Below are positions 22,151-33,793 of a stretch of DNA of 64,000 nucleotides, piece by piece. Source of the DNA: Achatina immaculata (Eukaryota; Mollusca; Gastropoda; Stylommatophora; Achatinidae); contig CM019693.1 in assembly GCA_009760885.1 (NCBI GenBank), forward strand, positions 48,490,751 through 48,554,750, given 5' to 3'. Every line of letters starts with the position of its first letter. Positions within the stretch are counted from its first letter, which is position 1. A program made the translations under genes and the position numbers. The notes below the pieces were generated by a model. That model was not told where the DNA came from. It did no database searches and worked only from the letters and a program-made list of their open reading frames with translations.

Positions 22151-23105
22151 AGGGGAGTCATTCATTCATTCATTCATTCATTCGTTCATTTGCATGTCCC
22201 TTGTGGAATTTTGCCTCCCTAACAGCTCTCCTGTAGGCCTCTCGGTTGTGAGAAAGATGGCCTGCTGCTGATGCATCCATTTGCAAATTATCAACGATGT
22301 CGTGCAGCCATCTTCGCCTTGGTCTTCTTCTCTTTCTTTTTCCCCATTATGTACCTCTCCAAGACGGTCTTCTCTAGATTATCATGACGTTTAATATGTC
22401 CAAAATATTTAAGTTTTCTCTCTTTAATCCTCTTTACTAGCCAGCCTTCTTCAATATTAAGTTCCTGTAGTATGGATATATTTGTTCTTTTTTGTGTCCA
22501 TGATATTTGAAAAACTCTTTGTAGCATTTAAATTCAAAGCATTTATGTGTTTCTCAGCTGTTTTGTTAAGTGTCCAGGTCTCACAGGCATATGTTGCGAT
22601 GGGAAAGATGCATGCCCTTAAAAATCTTATTTTTGTAGTTCTGTCTGCTCCTCTCCACAGATTCTTTATTTGTTTTACTTTCTGAAGAGCGATAGATGTC
22701 CTCCTTTTAATTTCCTTCATTGTATCTCCATTACTAATTAGTAGGGATCCAAGATATTCAAAACTCTCCACTTCTTCCAGTTTTTCCTCATTGATATATA
22801 TTTCAGCTGCCTTATTTGTTTTGTCAGTTGTCATCAATTTAGTTTTTTTTTTTTTGCATTAAAATAGAGGTTTTGCTCTTCTATGTTCTTACGGACTGAT
22901 ATAATTAATTTTTCCATTCCTTTTTGTGTTATGGACAGTAATACTGTGTCATCATCATATCTAATCTTTAGTACTTCGTAACCTCCAATTGTTATGGCAT
23001 CGTAATATTCTTTGTCTACATCTTCTCTAACATTCTTCATTATATTTTCAGTATACAAGTTAAATAAGTAAGGCGACAATATGCACCCCTGACGGACCCC
23101 TCTAG
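22151..23105 (-). mobile_element. LINE-A copy 4, 3' third
   Basis: Minus strand, (ATTC)n tail at 22157, through the C-terminal region, the RYDDDTVLLS box (Ala to Asp change in YADD, about 22960) and RT motif SPYLFNLYTENI to a 5' truncation at 23105. Poly-A/T slippage near 22845 and other shifts inactivate it. It lies directly beside the 5' end of LINE-A copy 3. Confidence 0.87.
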
Positions 23106-23567
23106 AACTATTCGTTTAGCTTTGACAAGAAAAAAACTTTTCTACTGAAGCTGTTTAAACTGAGCAGTTCACTAGAAGAAAGCAGTTTCAGAAAAGCGAG
23201 GGGTTAACCTTTAGTAGAGATTCAGTTTTAGAGGTAAAGGCAGTCGTTAGAAATCAGACATTTATCAAAGAGTCTTTAGTCAAAAGAGTTCATATATTAA
23301 TGTTAGTTCTATCCTAATATTTTCATTAATTACTCATATTACTATTTTAAAAAGAGAAGCATGTTCTAATATATTTTAGGAATGTCTGCCTTAATGGTCC
23401 AAAACATGAATATTGGTTTCAGAAAGTGGATACAATATATTTTTAAAATTATTACTTTAAATGTCCAATGGCTGCCAGAACAGATGAAAGAGATCACCAC
23501 AATAAAACTACTAAACATAAAAAGTGGAAGAAGATTTTATTTCTAAGAGACAAACAAGATTACAAAA
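23106..23567. other. Unannotated interval
   Basis: AT-rich sequence between LINE-A copy 4 and a Penelope-like repeat. No ORF above background, repeat or signal was recognised. Confidence 0.4.
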
Positions 23568-23860
23568 TGTATAAACTAGGAAAAAAGTAGGAACAGCTTT
23601 ATTACTTAACGATTACAAAGTTGTGACGTTTCGGTCTAAGCCTTCATCATACAAACACAAACAGGACGAGGAATCAGAGAAAGGAGACAAAGTATAGATT
23701 CACATGAATCCATTGTTAAATAAATAATAAAATTTAAAAAATGAAAAAAGTAATAAAAAATTGCAATATATTTTTGGTATCACAGCTTTACTGCAGTGCG
23801 TCGTGTATATTTGTATACTTATACACTAATTAGTGTGTGTAATCAAGATTACAGTCTTCT
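23568..23860 (-). mobile_element. Penelope-like repeat, copy 1 (with hammerhead-like motif)
   Basis: Shared with 31448-32150 and 54122-54740: the word AAGTTGTGACGTTTCGG, the following GGACGAGGAATCAGAGAAAG block, and a right part with GTATACTTATACACTAATTA. This copy lacks the middle portion seen in copy 2. On the minus strand 23621-23654 contains TGATGA, a GG/CC stem, GAAAC and GTC in the order of a hammerhead ribozyme, with UUGU/ACAA as stem I. Hammerhead motifs are known in Penelope-like elements. The class assignment is an inference, as no RT is present. Confidence 0.55.
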
Positions 23861-24629
23861 GTTATAACTTTAAACTCACCAAGTACAAAATTTTGATGTT
23901 GTACTGAACATGAATATTCTAGTTTTCAAACGACCGAATAAAAGTAATCCAATTTTCCTATGACCTAATACGAATACACATATGGATATTACATTGATGA
24001 AACAAAGCTACTCACTAACGAAAAATTCTAACTGGTCGACGTATGTTAAGCTCCTCCTATTTCTTGGTCTCTTTATTCCTTCAGGACATTCTTGTCTGAA
24101 GAAACCCCGCCTTAAAATGATATTCATGACTACAGGCGAAAGAAAGACCAAATAAATGGCAGACCAGACGAGACTTTATACTCCGATCTGACATAAATCC
24201 AATCAGGTCCGCTCTTACATACAACAGAATGTGGAGTGTATGGACATGAACGATTTATTCATTATTTAATTATCCATTAAAAAAAATATTTCCTGCATAT
24301 TATATTCAATAACAAATGCTGAATATCCGTGACTGACTGAAGGTTGTATGTTGAAGGGTAGAATGGCAGACGGTCCTGCGTGCCCAGTTCTAAACTCTTC
24401 CAAAATAGAATATGTCAGTTCGTTCTTTCGTTCACAAGAGATACCCTTCAGGTATTTCTTGTATCCTTTCAGACAACTGTCAGGTCTAAGACAACACTTG
24501 TGGACATATAATTCAGTCTGTTGTTACTAGAATAAAGTGTTATAAAGCAACCTCTCACAGACTTCTGGGGGTCACTGTGAAAGTTCACAAAATTACATTT
24601 ATATTTGTTCCGTTAACGCTGGACATTAC
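23861..24629. other. Unannotated interval
   Basis: No recognisable gene or repeat. It leads into the 41 bp array, of which the first diverged unit appears near 24640. Confidence 0.4.
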
Positions 24630-25440
24630 TGTATCATCTTCTACTCACCTGCCAAGTGGTAACAGTCTTAATTATCACCATCTACTCACCTGCCAAATGG
24701 CAGCAGTCTTACTTATCACCATCTACTCATCCGCCATGTGGTAGCAGTCTTAATTATCACCATCTATTCACTTGACATGTGGTAGCAGTCTTAATTATCA
24801 CCATCTATTCACTTGACATGTGGTAGCAGTCTTAATTATCACCATCTATTCACTTGACATGTGGTATCAGTCTTAATTATCACCATCTATTCACTTGACA
24901 TGTGGTAGCAGTCTTAATTATCACCATCTACTCACCCGCCATGTGGTAGCAGTCTTACTTATCATCTTCTACTCATCTGCCATGTGGCAGCAGTCTTACT
25001 TATCATCTTCTACTCATCCGCCATGTGGTAGCAGTCTTACTTATCATCTTCTACTCATCCGCCATGTGGTAGCAGTCTTACTTATCATCTTCTACTCATC
25101 CGCCATGTGGTAGCAGTCTTACTTATCATCTTCTACTCATCCGCCATGTGGTAGCAGTCTTACTTATCATCTTCTACTCATCCGCCATGTGGTAGCAGTC
25201 TTACTTATCATCTTCTACTCATCCGCCATGTGGTAGCAGTCTTACTTATCATCTTCTACTCACCCGTCATGTGGCAGCAGTCTTACTTATCATCTTCTAC
25301 TCATCCGCCATGTGGTAGCAGTCTTACTTATCATCTTCTACTTACCCGCCATGTGGCAGTAGTCTTATTTATCACCATCTACTCACCTGCCGTGTGGTAG
25401 TAGTCTTACTTATCACTATCTACTGACCCGCTTTGTCTCA
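24630..25440. repeat. 41 bp minisatellite, about 20 copies
   Basis: Unit words are CTACTCATCCGCCATGTGG and TAGCAGTCTTACTTATCAT. Units starting at 25021 and 25062 give a period of 41 bp. Left units (24640-24940) are more diverged (CACTTGACATGTGG) than the central ones, the usual pattern of an array homogenised in its middle. It is followed after 20 bp by a different array. Confidence 0.95.
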
Positions 25441-25459
25441 TCAATAAAGTTTATGTGAA

Positions 25460-26715
25460 TTGTCAATCCCCAGTAGTCTGTTGACCGCTATAATCCCCAG
25501 TTGTCTGTTGACCGCTATAATCTCCAGTTGTCTGTTGACCTCTATAATCTCCAGTTGTCTGTTGACCGCTATAATCTCCAGTTGTCTGTTGAGCGCTATA
25601 ATCTCCAGCTGTCTCTTGACCGCTATAATCCCCAGTTGTCTGTTGACCACTATAATCCACAGTTGTCTGTTGACGCTCTAATCTCCAGTTGTCTGTTAAC
25701 CGCTATAATCTCCAGTTGTCTGTTGAGCGCTATAATCTCCAGTTGTCTGTTGACCGCTATAAACACCACCTGTCTCTTGACCACTATAATCCCCAGTTGT
25801 CTGTTGACCACTATAATCTCCAGTTGTCTATTGACCACTATAATCCCTAGTTGTCTGTTGACCACTATAATCCCCAGTTGTCTGTTGACCACTATAATCC
25901 CCAGTTGTCTGTTGACCACAATAATCTCCAGTTGTCTGTTGACCACTATAATCCCCAGTTGTCTATTGACCACTATAATCCCCAGTTGTCTGTTGACCAC
26001 TATAATCACTAGTTGTCTATTGACCACTATAAACCCAGTTGTCTATTGACCACTATAATCCCCAGTTGTCTATTGACCACTATAATCCCCAGTTGTCTAT
26101 TGACCACTATAATCCCCAGTTGTCTGTTGACCACTATAATCCCCAGGTGTTTGTTGACAACTATAATCCCTAGTTGTCTGTTGACCACTATAATCCCCAG
26201 TTGTCTGTTGACCACTATAATCCCCAGTTGTCTGTTGACCACTATAATCCCCAGTTGTCTGTTGACCACTATAATCCCCAGTTGTCTGTTGACCACTATA
26301 ATCCCCAGTTGTCTGTTGACCACAATAATCCCCAGTTGTCTGTTGACCACTATAATCCCCAGTTGTCTGTGACCACTATAATCCCCAGTTGTCTGTTGAC
26401 ACTATAATCCCCAGTGTCTGTTGACCACTATAATCCCCAGTTGTCTTGACCACTATAATCCCCAGTTGTCTGTTGACCACTATAATCTCCAGTTGTCTTG
26501 TGACCACTATAATCCCCAGTTGTCTGTTGACCACTATAATCCCCAGTTGTCTGTTGACCACTATAATCTCCAGTTGTCTGTTGACCACTATAATCCCCAG
26601 TTGTCTGTTGACCACTATAATCCCCAGTTGTCTGTTGGCCACTATAATCTCCAGTTGTCTTGTGACCACTATAATCCCCAGTTGCCTGCTGACCGCTATA
26701 ATCGCCAACAGTTTT
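25460..26715. repeat. 27 bp minisatellite, about 46 copies
   Basis: Unit words CCACTATAATCCCCAG and TTGTCTGTTGA. The 27 bp period is a multiple of three, so all frames stay open for long stretches and give spurious ORFs of 70-180 codons on both strands (for example repeats of DHYNPQLSV). Units left of 25780 carry CCGCTATAATCTCCAG variants and right units CCACTATAATCCCCAG, showing regional homogenisation. Confidence 0.96.
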
Positions 26716-27130
26716 GTGTGAGAGAATCTGACGTTCCAGTTGTTGATATTGTTTGGTGTCGGAATGCCTGGGTTGTGCATTTAATCAGCGTAGAACTAAA
26801 ACTCAAGTTCCAAAGAATTAAGTTCTCTAACTGACACTAAACCAAATTTTAAATTCTTCAGTGGTTCTCAACCACGTTTTGTTAAGACAGCCACTCTCTC
26901 TTGTTCTAGAAGATGTTCAGATAGAGAAACACGTCTTCAAGCCGTCTTGTTTTTTTTTTCCTTTCTGTCTGATGTCACTGCCTTTCTGTCAACCTTCTCG
27001 TATTTTATGTGAGTGATTCGTCAGTAGCCCACTCACTCTCATCACATGCTCAGTACATCTGGACAGGCCACTCAGAGACAAGCCTGTAGTATTTTAGATT
27101 CATTTTTCGTTCAAATAGCAGAAAAATATA
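26716..27130. other. Unannotated interval
   Basis: Transition from the 27 bp array to the 51 bp repeat. No gene or element was recognised. Confidence 0.4.
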
Positions 27131-27307
27131 TTCTTAGCTATCAGTGTGAAGAAGCAATTTTAGACTGAGATCAATAATTTCCTAGATATCAGTAGTGGAG
27201 AGGCAACACTAGACTGAGAGATCAATCATCTCCTAAATATCAGTAGTGGAGAGGCAACACTAGACTGAGAGATCAATCATCTCCTAAATATCAGTAGTGA
27301 TGAGGCA
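27131..27307. repeat. 51 bp tandem repeat, about 3 copies, split by LINE-A copy 5
   Basis: Units contain ATCAGTAGTGGAGAGGCAAC and ACTAGACTGAGAGATCAATC. Diverged units continue at 27783-27960 on the other side of the LINE-A insertion. Confidence 0.85.
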
Positions 27308-27782
27308 GACAGAACCACAAAAATAAGATTTTTAAGGGCATGCATCTTTCCCATAGCAACATATGCCTGTGAGACCTGGACACTTAACAAAACAGCTGAG
27401 AAACACATAAATGCCTTTGAATGTAAATGCTACAGAAGAGTTCTCCAAATATCGTGGACACAAAAAAGAACAAATATATCTATACTACAAGAGCTTAATA
27501 TTGAAGAAGGCTGGCTAGTGAAGAGGATTAAAGAGAGAAAACTGAAATATTTTGGACACATTAAACGTCATGATAATTTAGAGAAGACCGTATTGGAAGG
27601 ATACATAATGGGAAAAAGAAAAAGAGGAAGACCAAGACGAAGATGGCTGCAAGACATCGTTGACGATCTGGAAATGGATGCAGCAGCAGCAGGCCATCTT
27701 GCTCACAACCGAGAGGCCTACAGGAGTGCTGTTTGGGAGGCAAAGTTCCGCATGGGACATGCAAATGAATGAATGAATGAAT
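27308..27782 (+). mobile_element. LINE-A copy 5, 3' end, with target-site duplication
   Basis: Begins within DRTTKIRFLRAC and ends with AATGAATGAATGAATG. The C-terminal LINE-A region from LNIEEGW to FRMGHANE is intact (27518-27772). GATGAGGCA occurs at 27299-27307 and 27783-27791, a 9 bp target-site duplication inside a 51 bp repeat unit. The lack of mutations implies a recent insertion. Confidence 0.93.
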
Positions 27783-28138
27783 GATGAGGCAACACTAGAC
27801 TGAGTGATCAATAGTTTTTATATAGCAGTAATGCAGAATAACATTAGGCTGGTTGATCATTCAATTCCTTGATATTAGTAATGAAGACACACCATCAGAT
27901 CAATTATTTCCTAGATAATAGCAATGAAGAAAAGTATAAGATTGCGTGGTCAATCCACTTCTAATAAGCAATCATTAGGGTAGAATAACAAAGACAATCA
28001 GCTCAGGCCTAAACTCTTGTATTCTAATTAGGCTTCATGAAACATACTTCAACTCTCTATGTGTTACTTGAAAATGATGCTGGATTATTTTATAAAATGC
28101 TTTTACTTTGATTTTCATATAGTTATTTCAATAAGCAA

Positions 28139-28140
28139 AG

Positions 28141-28225
<85 letters not shown>

Positions 28226-28226
28226 A

Positions 28227-28259
<33 letters not shown>

Positions 28260-28300
28260 GTCTGTCTGTCTGTTCGCCTCTCTCTCTCTCTCTCTCCTCT
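28139..28300. repeat. (CTAT)n-(CTGT)n-(CT)n compound microsatellite
   Basis: About 21 CTAT units, about 12 CTGT units and a CT run. It has the same composition as the tract at the left end of the window but unrelated flanks. Confidence 0.95.
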
Positions 28301-28999
28301 CTCACGCATACGAGCTATCAATTGTGATCTAAAAGAGGATAATTCAGTGGGTAGAATTCTTTTTTCAGAAATAATGTTAATGAATGTGAAAGAATGTGAT
28401 GTGATGATAATTGCATCAAAATTGTATTTTTCAACATTTTATTAGTTACCTCACACATAGATAAGTTTCTTATATTAAAGAGTATTATTTTACACTCTCT
28501 ATTAAGTTTTTAACATAATTTGTATGCATGTCGTAAATCAAGTTTGTGGTGAGAATGAAATATGAGTAATGAAGGCCTGAAGGCCTGACTGTCAAACAGG
28601 CCCTGTGTGTCAAACTATTTGACCTTCATAATTAAAGATCGTGCCTTCCTTCTTGTTCTAATTATTTTATTACTCTGCAAATGTCTTCTCGCTTTCATTT
28701 TAACTAACAACCTGATATTCCTATGAACTGTTAAAAAGGAAAGAGTCTGCTTTACTGCTGCTCCTTGCACGACCAAGTAAAGGCTGGGATTTCATAGACT
28801 GATGTTACCAGACACTTTGAAGCCAGCAGAAATGTGAACCATGCAGTCTTCGGGCGGTTCAGAAAACTGCAAGTAGCTGTGTCCCCATTCACAGACCATC
28901 ATGTTTTTGCTGCGTTCAGCATGAAGACAATAATTTGCAACTGCACGAGCGTTGGAAATCTTCAGGAATCAGTTTCGTCGAGTTAACTTCCGTTCATGA
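28301..28999. other. Unannotated interval
   Basis: No gene, transposon end or tandem array was recognised. A short direct repeat of GCCTGA words lies near 28580. Confidence 0.4.
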
Positions 29000-29412
29000 G
29001 GAGGTATGGTGAAGGTATGAAGAGGTATAGTGAAATATGAAGAGGTATGGTGAAGTATGAGGAGGTATGGTGAAATATGAGGAGTTATGGTGAAGGTATG
29101 AGGAGATATGGTGAAAGTATGAGGAGGTATGGTGAAAGTATGAGGAGGTATGGTGAAGTATGAGGAGATATGGTGAAAGTATGAGGAGTTATGGTGAAGG
29201 TATGAGGAGATATGGTGAAAGTATGAGGAGGTATGGTGAAGTATGAGGAGATATGGTGAAAGTATGAGGAGATATGGTGAAAGTATGAGGAGTTATGGTG
29301 AAAGTATGAGGAGATATGGTGAAAGTATGAGGAGGTATGGTGAAAGTATGAGGAGGTATGGTGAAAGTATGAGGAGGTATGGTGAAATATGAGGAGGTAT
29401 GGTGAAGATATG
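29000..29412. repeat. 21 bp purine-rich minisatellite, about 19 copies
   Basis: Units contain GTATGAGGAGGTATGGTGAA with G/A/T variation at the GGTATGG/GATATGG/GTTATGG position and occasional loss of two bases. The minus-strand ORF rich in SSYFHH is an artefact of the period. Confidence 0.93.
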
Positions 29413-30564
29413 GTCATGTGACACTTATTTTGGCCATTTGAGTGAAAACACAATCTGAAATGTAAGTTCACGTCCAATGATTTTTAGTATCTAATGATTG
29501 AATGGCGTGTGGGGAATATATATTTTGTGATGGGACTGATAATGTCTGTTATTTATAATGTTACTTATATTGTTCTGATTTGTTATGATATGGCTGGAAG
29601 GGTGATTATATACTACACACCGACATACTACACAAATGAAAATAAAACACAATTAATTCTTCAAATAACCACTAGCTTTTAGTGTTAAAATCACCATTGT
29701 ACACAGTTAGCAAAATCAAACGAAAGAATCATCAATTTATATTGCTATTCATCGGCTATATCAATAACAGTACAATTATTAAAATGATTTCCTGAAATAT
29801 TCAGATTTCTTGGTTTTCTTGATCGACAGTGGCAACTTCTAAAGGATCAATTTTAACCCCTTGTACCTAACCATATAGCATCAATTTTAATCCCTTGTAC
29901 ATAACCACATACCATCTATAATCTTCGTCATTAAATGATTGAGTGTCTGATATATCTGATAAGAGTATCAGATAAGGAACTATCTGGCAATAATTGTTGC
30001 AGCATACATATTCATAAATTTCAGCAGTACGTATTTATGTGCACACTGAGCCATCATTGCACTTTACCAAAAACCTCTAAATCTTACATAGACAAATATG
30101 TTACACTGGAATTATAACTATTCATGTACCCTTCACTTATCCTAATCATACCTAAATGGGTCGGGGGTGGATCGGAGGAGATCGACAGCACAGCCTTGCA
30201 CGTATCCCAATATTAACCTAACACTTACATGTTTATCCATAGACGAAATAAACTCTCATTCGCGCTCGAACAACAGCGTAGAAATCCCGACCTCTAAAAT
30301 TATATCATGTTATCTTTATATACTAGGCCAGTAAGCCGATATTTTCACAGAGTTGCGACCTTGAAAACTGACCGGTAACTGATGTAATTCATGCTCTTAG
30401 GGTTGCCAACTAACCCAGGTAACTTCGAACGTATCTATTCTCTACAGGAGCACGAATAACTGTCTGGGTGATCAAGTCTTGCATAATTAACTGTCTGGAT
30501 GATTAAGTGTAGCGCGTTTAAGTGTCGTGATTAGCTTTCGATTAACTAAGTGTTTGTACACCTA
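29413..30564. other. Unannotated interval
   Basis: AT-rich sequence. A roughly 35 bp duplication with AATTTTAA and CCCTTGTAC words lies near 29850-29910. The 60-62 codon ORFs show no family motif. Nothing else was identified. Confidence 0.4.
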
Positions 30565-30870
30565 CAGGACCGGCTGGCGTAGTGGTTAGAGCACTCGTCT
30601 AGCAACCAAATGATCGAGAGTTTGAGTCCCCGACTGAGTGGAATTTTTTTTCCCCGAGCAATACGGCCTCGAGGTCGACCCAGCCTCGTAAAATGGGTAC
30701 CAGAGAAAATCTGGGAAGGAAAGGCAGCGAGAAAAGGAACTGGCCACCCTACATCTTACGCTGATGGCCCAGCATAATGAGGTCTCTAACGCTTCATCCT
30801 CTACAGCATTTGCTATGGGACTAACTTTATCCTTACACGTACAGAAAATGTGTGTGTGTGTGTGTGTGTG
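30565..30870 (+). mobile_element. tRNA-derived SINE
   Basis: The head resembles a tRNA gene: TGGCGTAGTGG at 30575-30585 fits the pol III A box exactly, and AGTTTGAGTCC at 30619-30629 fits the B box with two differences. The body (CTCGAGGTCGACCCAGCC, GGGTACCAGAGAAAATC, ACTGGCCACCCTACATC) is non-coding and conserved-SINE-like, and the tail is a (TG)n run near 30850-30868. SINEs of this layout depend on LINE reverse transcriptase. It is not a functional tRNA, since the folding arms do not close. Confidence 0.85.
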
Positions 30871-31013
30871 AAAAAAGAACCAAAGATTCACTGAAGCAAA
30901 AACTGATATGTTTATAAAATAAAACAGGAAGGAATTTTTTTTTCTACAAAGTATCAAATTCATTAAATACATGTATGATAATAAAGACTTATAGGAGCAG
31001 ATATTAGTGTCAA

Positions 31014-31390
31014 TTAAATACGATGACAAAAACAGTAAGGTCTTATGTTAGCATCGTTTATGCATTCTGCCTGACCTCTGTACATATTGAGTCTAATGAT
31101 GTCACCGACCACTTCAACCATTTTAGTGGAGACAGGAATACTTAACGTGGCTTCGTACAGGCCATCCCCAGGTCGAGTTACGAATGTGACCTTGTAAACA
31201 GATTTAGTATCTGAGTTGTCTTTCTCTGCTGGAGAGTCTTGTAGAACCTTCATCGCCGACCGTATAGTCTTTACAAGCAGTTCAGAACATTCTTTTCTGT
31301 AATTATCTATTAAAGATTCCAGTTTATTATTTAACGCAATTGAAAAACATTTGCAGAAACATTTTCATCTTCTTTGACGAAAGCAAACAA
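31014..31390 (-). CDS. DUF229 gene B, probable C-terminal exon (one likely frameshift)
   Basis: Minus strand, ending at a TAA (31014-31016). The open part (31014-31253 from its first Met, open further upstream to about 31340) encodes YKVTFVTRPGDGLYEATL, then MVEVVGDIIRLNMYRGQAEC and the Cys-rich end RPYCFCHRI. DUF229 proteins typically end in a domain with GDI-RLN-Y and a final C-C pair, so this fits the C-terminus. Upstream, LNNKLESLIDNYRKECSELL is open, but joining it to the preceding FVKEDENVSANVFQL needs a one-base shift near 31337. An acceptor with a pyrimidine-rich tract lies near 31390. It lies about 9.8 kb downstream of the exon at 41184, in the right orientation. Confidence 0.65.
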
Positions 31391-31447
31391 ATATAAACTG
31401 ATAGTAGGAAAGTTATTAACGCACTGAAAACCTTAAATGATCCTATC

Positions 31448-32150
31448 TAAGGATATGTATAAACTAGGAAAAAAAGTAGAAGCAGTTTTATTACTTAACA
31501 ACTACAAAGTTGTGACGTTTCGGCATGAGCCTTAATCATACAAAAACATACAGGACGAAGAAACAGAGAGAGAAGATAAAGTATAGATTCACATGAATAC
31601 TATATTTAACAAAAAAGATGAGTAGAGAACTTAGCTGTAACTTGTGAAGATGTGGCTTATCCGATTGTAAGATGTGGCTTATCCGACTGTAAGATGTGGC
31701 TTATCCGACTGTAAGATGTGGCTTGTCCGACTGTAAGATGTGGCTTGTCCGACTGTAAGATGTGGTTGTCCGACTGTAAGATGTGGTTGTCGGACAGTAA
31801 GACGTGGTTGTCCGACTGTAAGATGTGGTTGTCCGACTGTAAGATGTGGCTTGTCCAACTGTAAGATGTGGGTTGTCCGACGCTGTGTGTCAGAGATGGA
31901 CATAGTGGAGCGTCGAGACTGTTTAAATGGAGACCTGTGATGTGTGGTCGGTGGGTCGTAACTGGGGGTGGTGGATGGGGAAACCGTGGAGGGGAGAGAG
32001 AGTGGTACAATGTGAACCTAGCCAGAAGAAGGTGAAACAGATGATTATAGTTAGGGTAGAGGGGTTGTAATGTGATGCTGTGAGGAGGTTCTGCAGTGCT
32101 TCGTGTATAGTTGTATACTTATACACTAATTATTGTGTGTTACTAAGGAA
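31448..32150 (-). mobile_element. Penelope-like repeat, copy 2 (longest), with hammerhead-like motif
   Basis: Matches copy 1 at both ends and copy 3 in the middle (GACCTGTGATGTGTGGTCGG, GATGCTGTGAGGAGGTT). The minus-strand segment 31510-31543 reads TGATTA, the stem GGC-TCAT-GCC, GAAAC, GTC and ACAA, a hammerhead-like core with one change in the TGATGA box. It contains an expanded 22 bp array (31648-31880). No RT ORF remains. Confidence 0.55.
31648..31880. repeat. 22 bp minisatellite inside the Penelope-like repeat, about 10 copies
   Basis: Unit words GTAAGATGTGGCTTATCC and GACT, with period 22 bp from matches at 31681 and 31703. The corresponding place in copy 3 (about 54510-54530) holds a single unit, so the array is an expansion private to this insertion. 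Confidence 0.9.
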
Positions 32151-32404
32151 AGCATTTATTTATCCAAGTCTTCGGGTGTAGTAGAGTTGATCAAGAAAAT
32201 TAGGTTTTAGTATTGTAGAAATATATTAAAACAGTACAAAACTCATTTTTCAGAAATATAGACCACGTGCACTGGATTCATATAGATACTAAATCTACCG
32301 GCTATCACAAACATAGTAAATCGGCACATATCACAAATGAATAAGCTAAATACTAAATATACTCGATATCACATAAACAATAAACATGACACTATATTCA
32401 CATC

Positions 32405-32762
32405 TCTCGTGTGGTACCCGGGATCTGCAAAGAATAGGACCACTGTACCCTACCATGCATGATCGTAAAAGGCGACTAAGGAGGGTTCAGCATAGGGCCA
32501 GCAACCCTATCTGGTAAAAAACTATCAGACTGCTACAGAAACAGAAGCAAGGGAAAAAGCAAATGCAGGATGGACACCACAGGGGAGCAGAAGTAAGGGT
32601 AGACCAAAAGAGACATGGAGAAGAACAACAGAAAGGATGTTGAGCAATAGAGGGCTCACCTGGGCAAGAGCAGAAAAAAAGGCGAAAGACAGGCATTTGT
32701 GGAAAACCCTTGCGGAAGCCCCATGTGCCCTGGGCACTTAAGGTTCAGAGAGAGAGAGAGAG
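32405..32762 (+). mobile_element. LINE-E 3' fragment, copy 1
   Basis: Encodes the C-terminal tail of a non-LTR RT: SKGRPKETWRRTTERMLSNR, GLTWARAEKKAKDRHLWKTL and EAPCALGT before a stop, followed by a (GA)n tail. The preceding 80 bp (CATGATCGTAAAAGGCGACT) look like an internally deleted 5' part. The same 3' end occurs inverted at 54198-54503. Confidence 0.8.
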
Positions 32763-33745
32763 ATCCACATGATACGACATAGAGATGTATGGTTCACTTA
32801 TAAAAAAGATAGAAACAATAAACATGACAATATATCCACATGATAAGACATAGCTGTGTATGGTTCACTTATAAAAAGATAGAAACAGTACGAAAAGTGG
32901 GCGGAAACTTGATCGGAGGATATTAAATTGAGCACATATAAATGAAGAACATACCACAATCCAATATTTCAGGAAAACAATAAAAACATGACAAATGTAT
33001 GAAATATTCAGTAGTTAGCTTTCTGGTCACCTCGTCCTAAGAAACAAGAGCACAAAATTCCTCCAGATGGATGTTGGAAAGCGAAGGGTGGAAGCAAGTG
33101 GTTGGATGAGAAATAAGGTATAGGGAGAATGACACAGGGTACCATATGATATGGTAAACAGCATGGCGTTATGCCCCAGATGTTCATAGCTTGCTACCAG
33201 CGAATACCTACAGCCTAAACAAAAGCCGCCCAGATGGCGCAGACGATAAAAGTGAGAAGACGATATGGGGAGGGGTGGATGAAAAAACGTATAGGAAGAA
33301 TAGAGGACAAGACTGATCTCTTAAGACGTCTAGAGAATGAAGCTATCAAGCCTGACTATGGACTAGAGAAGAAGGGGAGAAAGTGAAATATCATCTACAC
33401 CAATAGTATGGGAATGGGGAGAAGTGAGTGTTTAAGGAAGATAGTGAGAGGATGAGGGACTTCTGACAGTGGTAATTTAGTAATTAAATTCTTCCCATGG
33501 TACAAAGGTACTGTGACCTCTAACCCTAATTTTGAAGAAAATCTGACTACAACCATCACAACAGCTCAACCTATAGATATTATGTCTACTCTACTTTCTC
33601 ATCATCTCTCACATCAAATACAAAACAAATATCTCACTGTGTGAAACGAACTAACAAATTAAATTTATTACTACAACAGTAAGACACTCGTCATGAACAC
33701 ACACAATACCAATAACGGTTCAATCACATTACACACATAAGGACC
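32763..33745. other. Unannotated interval with a short duplicated block
   Basis: A block of about 67 bp (ATCCACATGATACGACATAG, GTATGGTTCACTTATAAAAA) occurs twice at 32762-32880. The remainder shows no gene or element that I recognise. Confidence 0.45.
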
Positions 33746-33746
33746 G

Positions 33747-33791
<45 letters not shown>
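33746..33791. repeat. (TA)n microsatellite
   Basis: About 22 TA units. The minus-strand ORF containing YIYIYIY spans it and is spurious. Confidence 0.95.

Positions 33792-33793
<2 letters not shown>

Noticed and set aside
25501..26780. Many overlapping ORFs of 65-182 codons on both strands
   Set aside because: They are frames through the 27 bp array, a multiple of three without stops. No start context, no non-repeat coding sequence.
30575..30640. tRNA gene
   Set aside because: A and B boxes are present, but acceptor and other arms do not pair and a 300 bp SINE body with TG tail follows.
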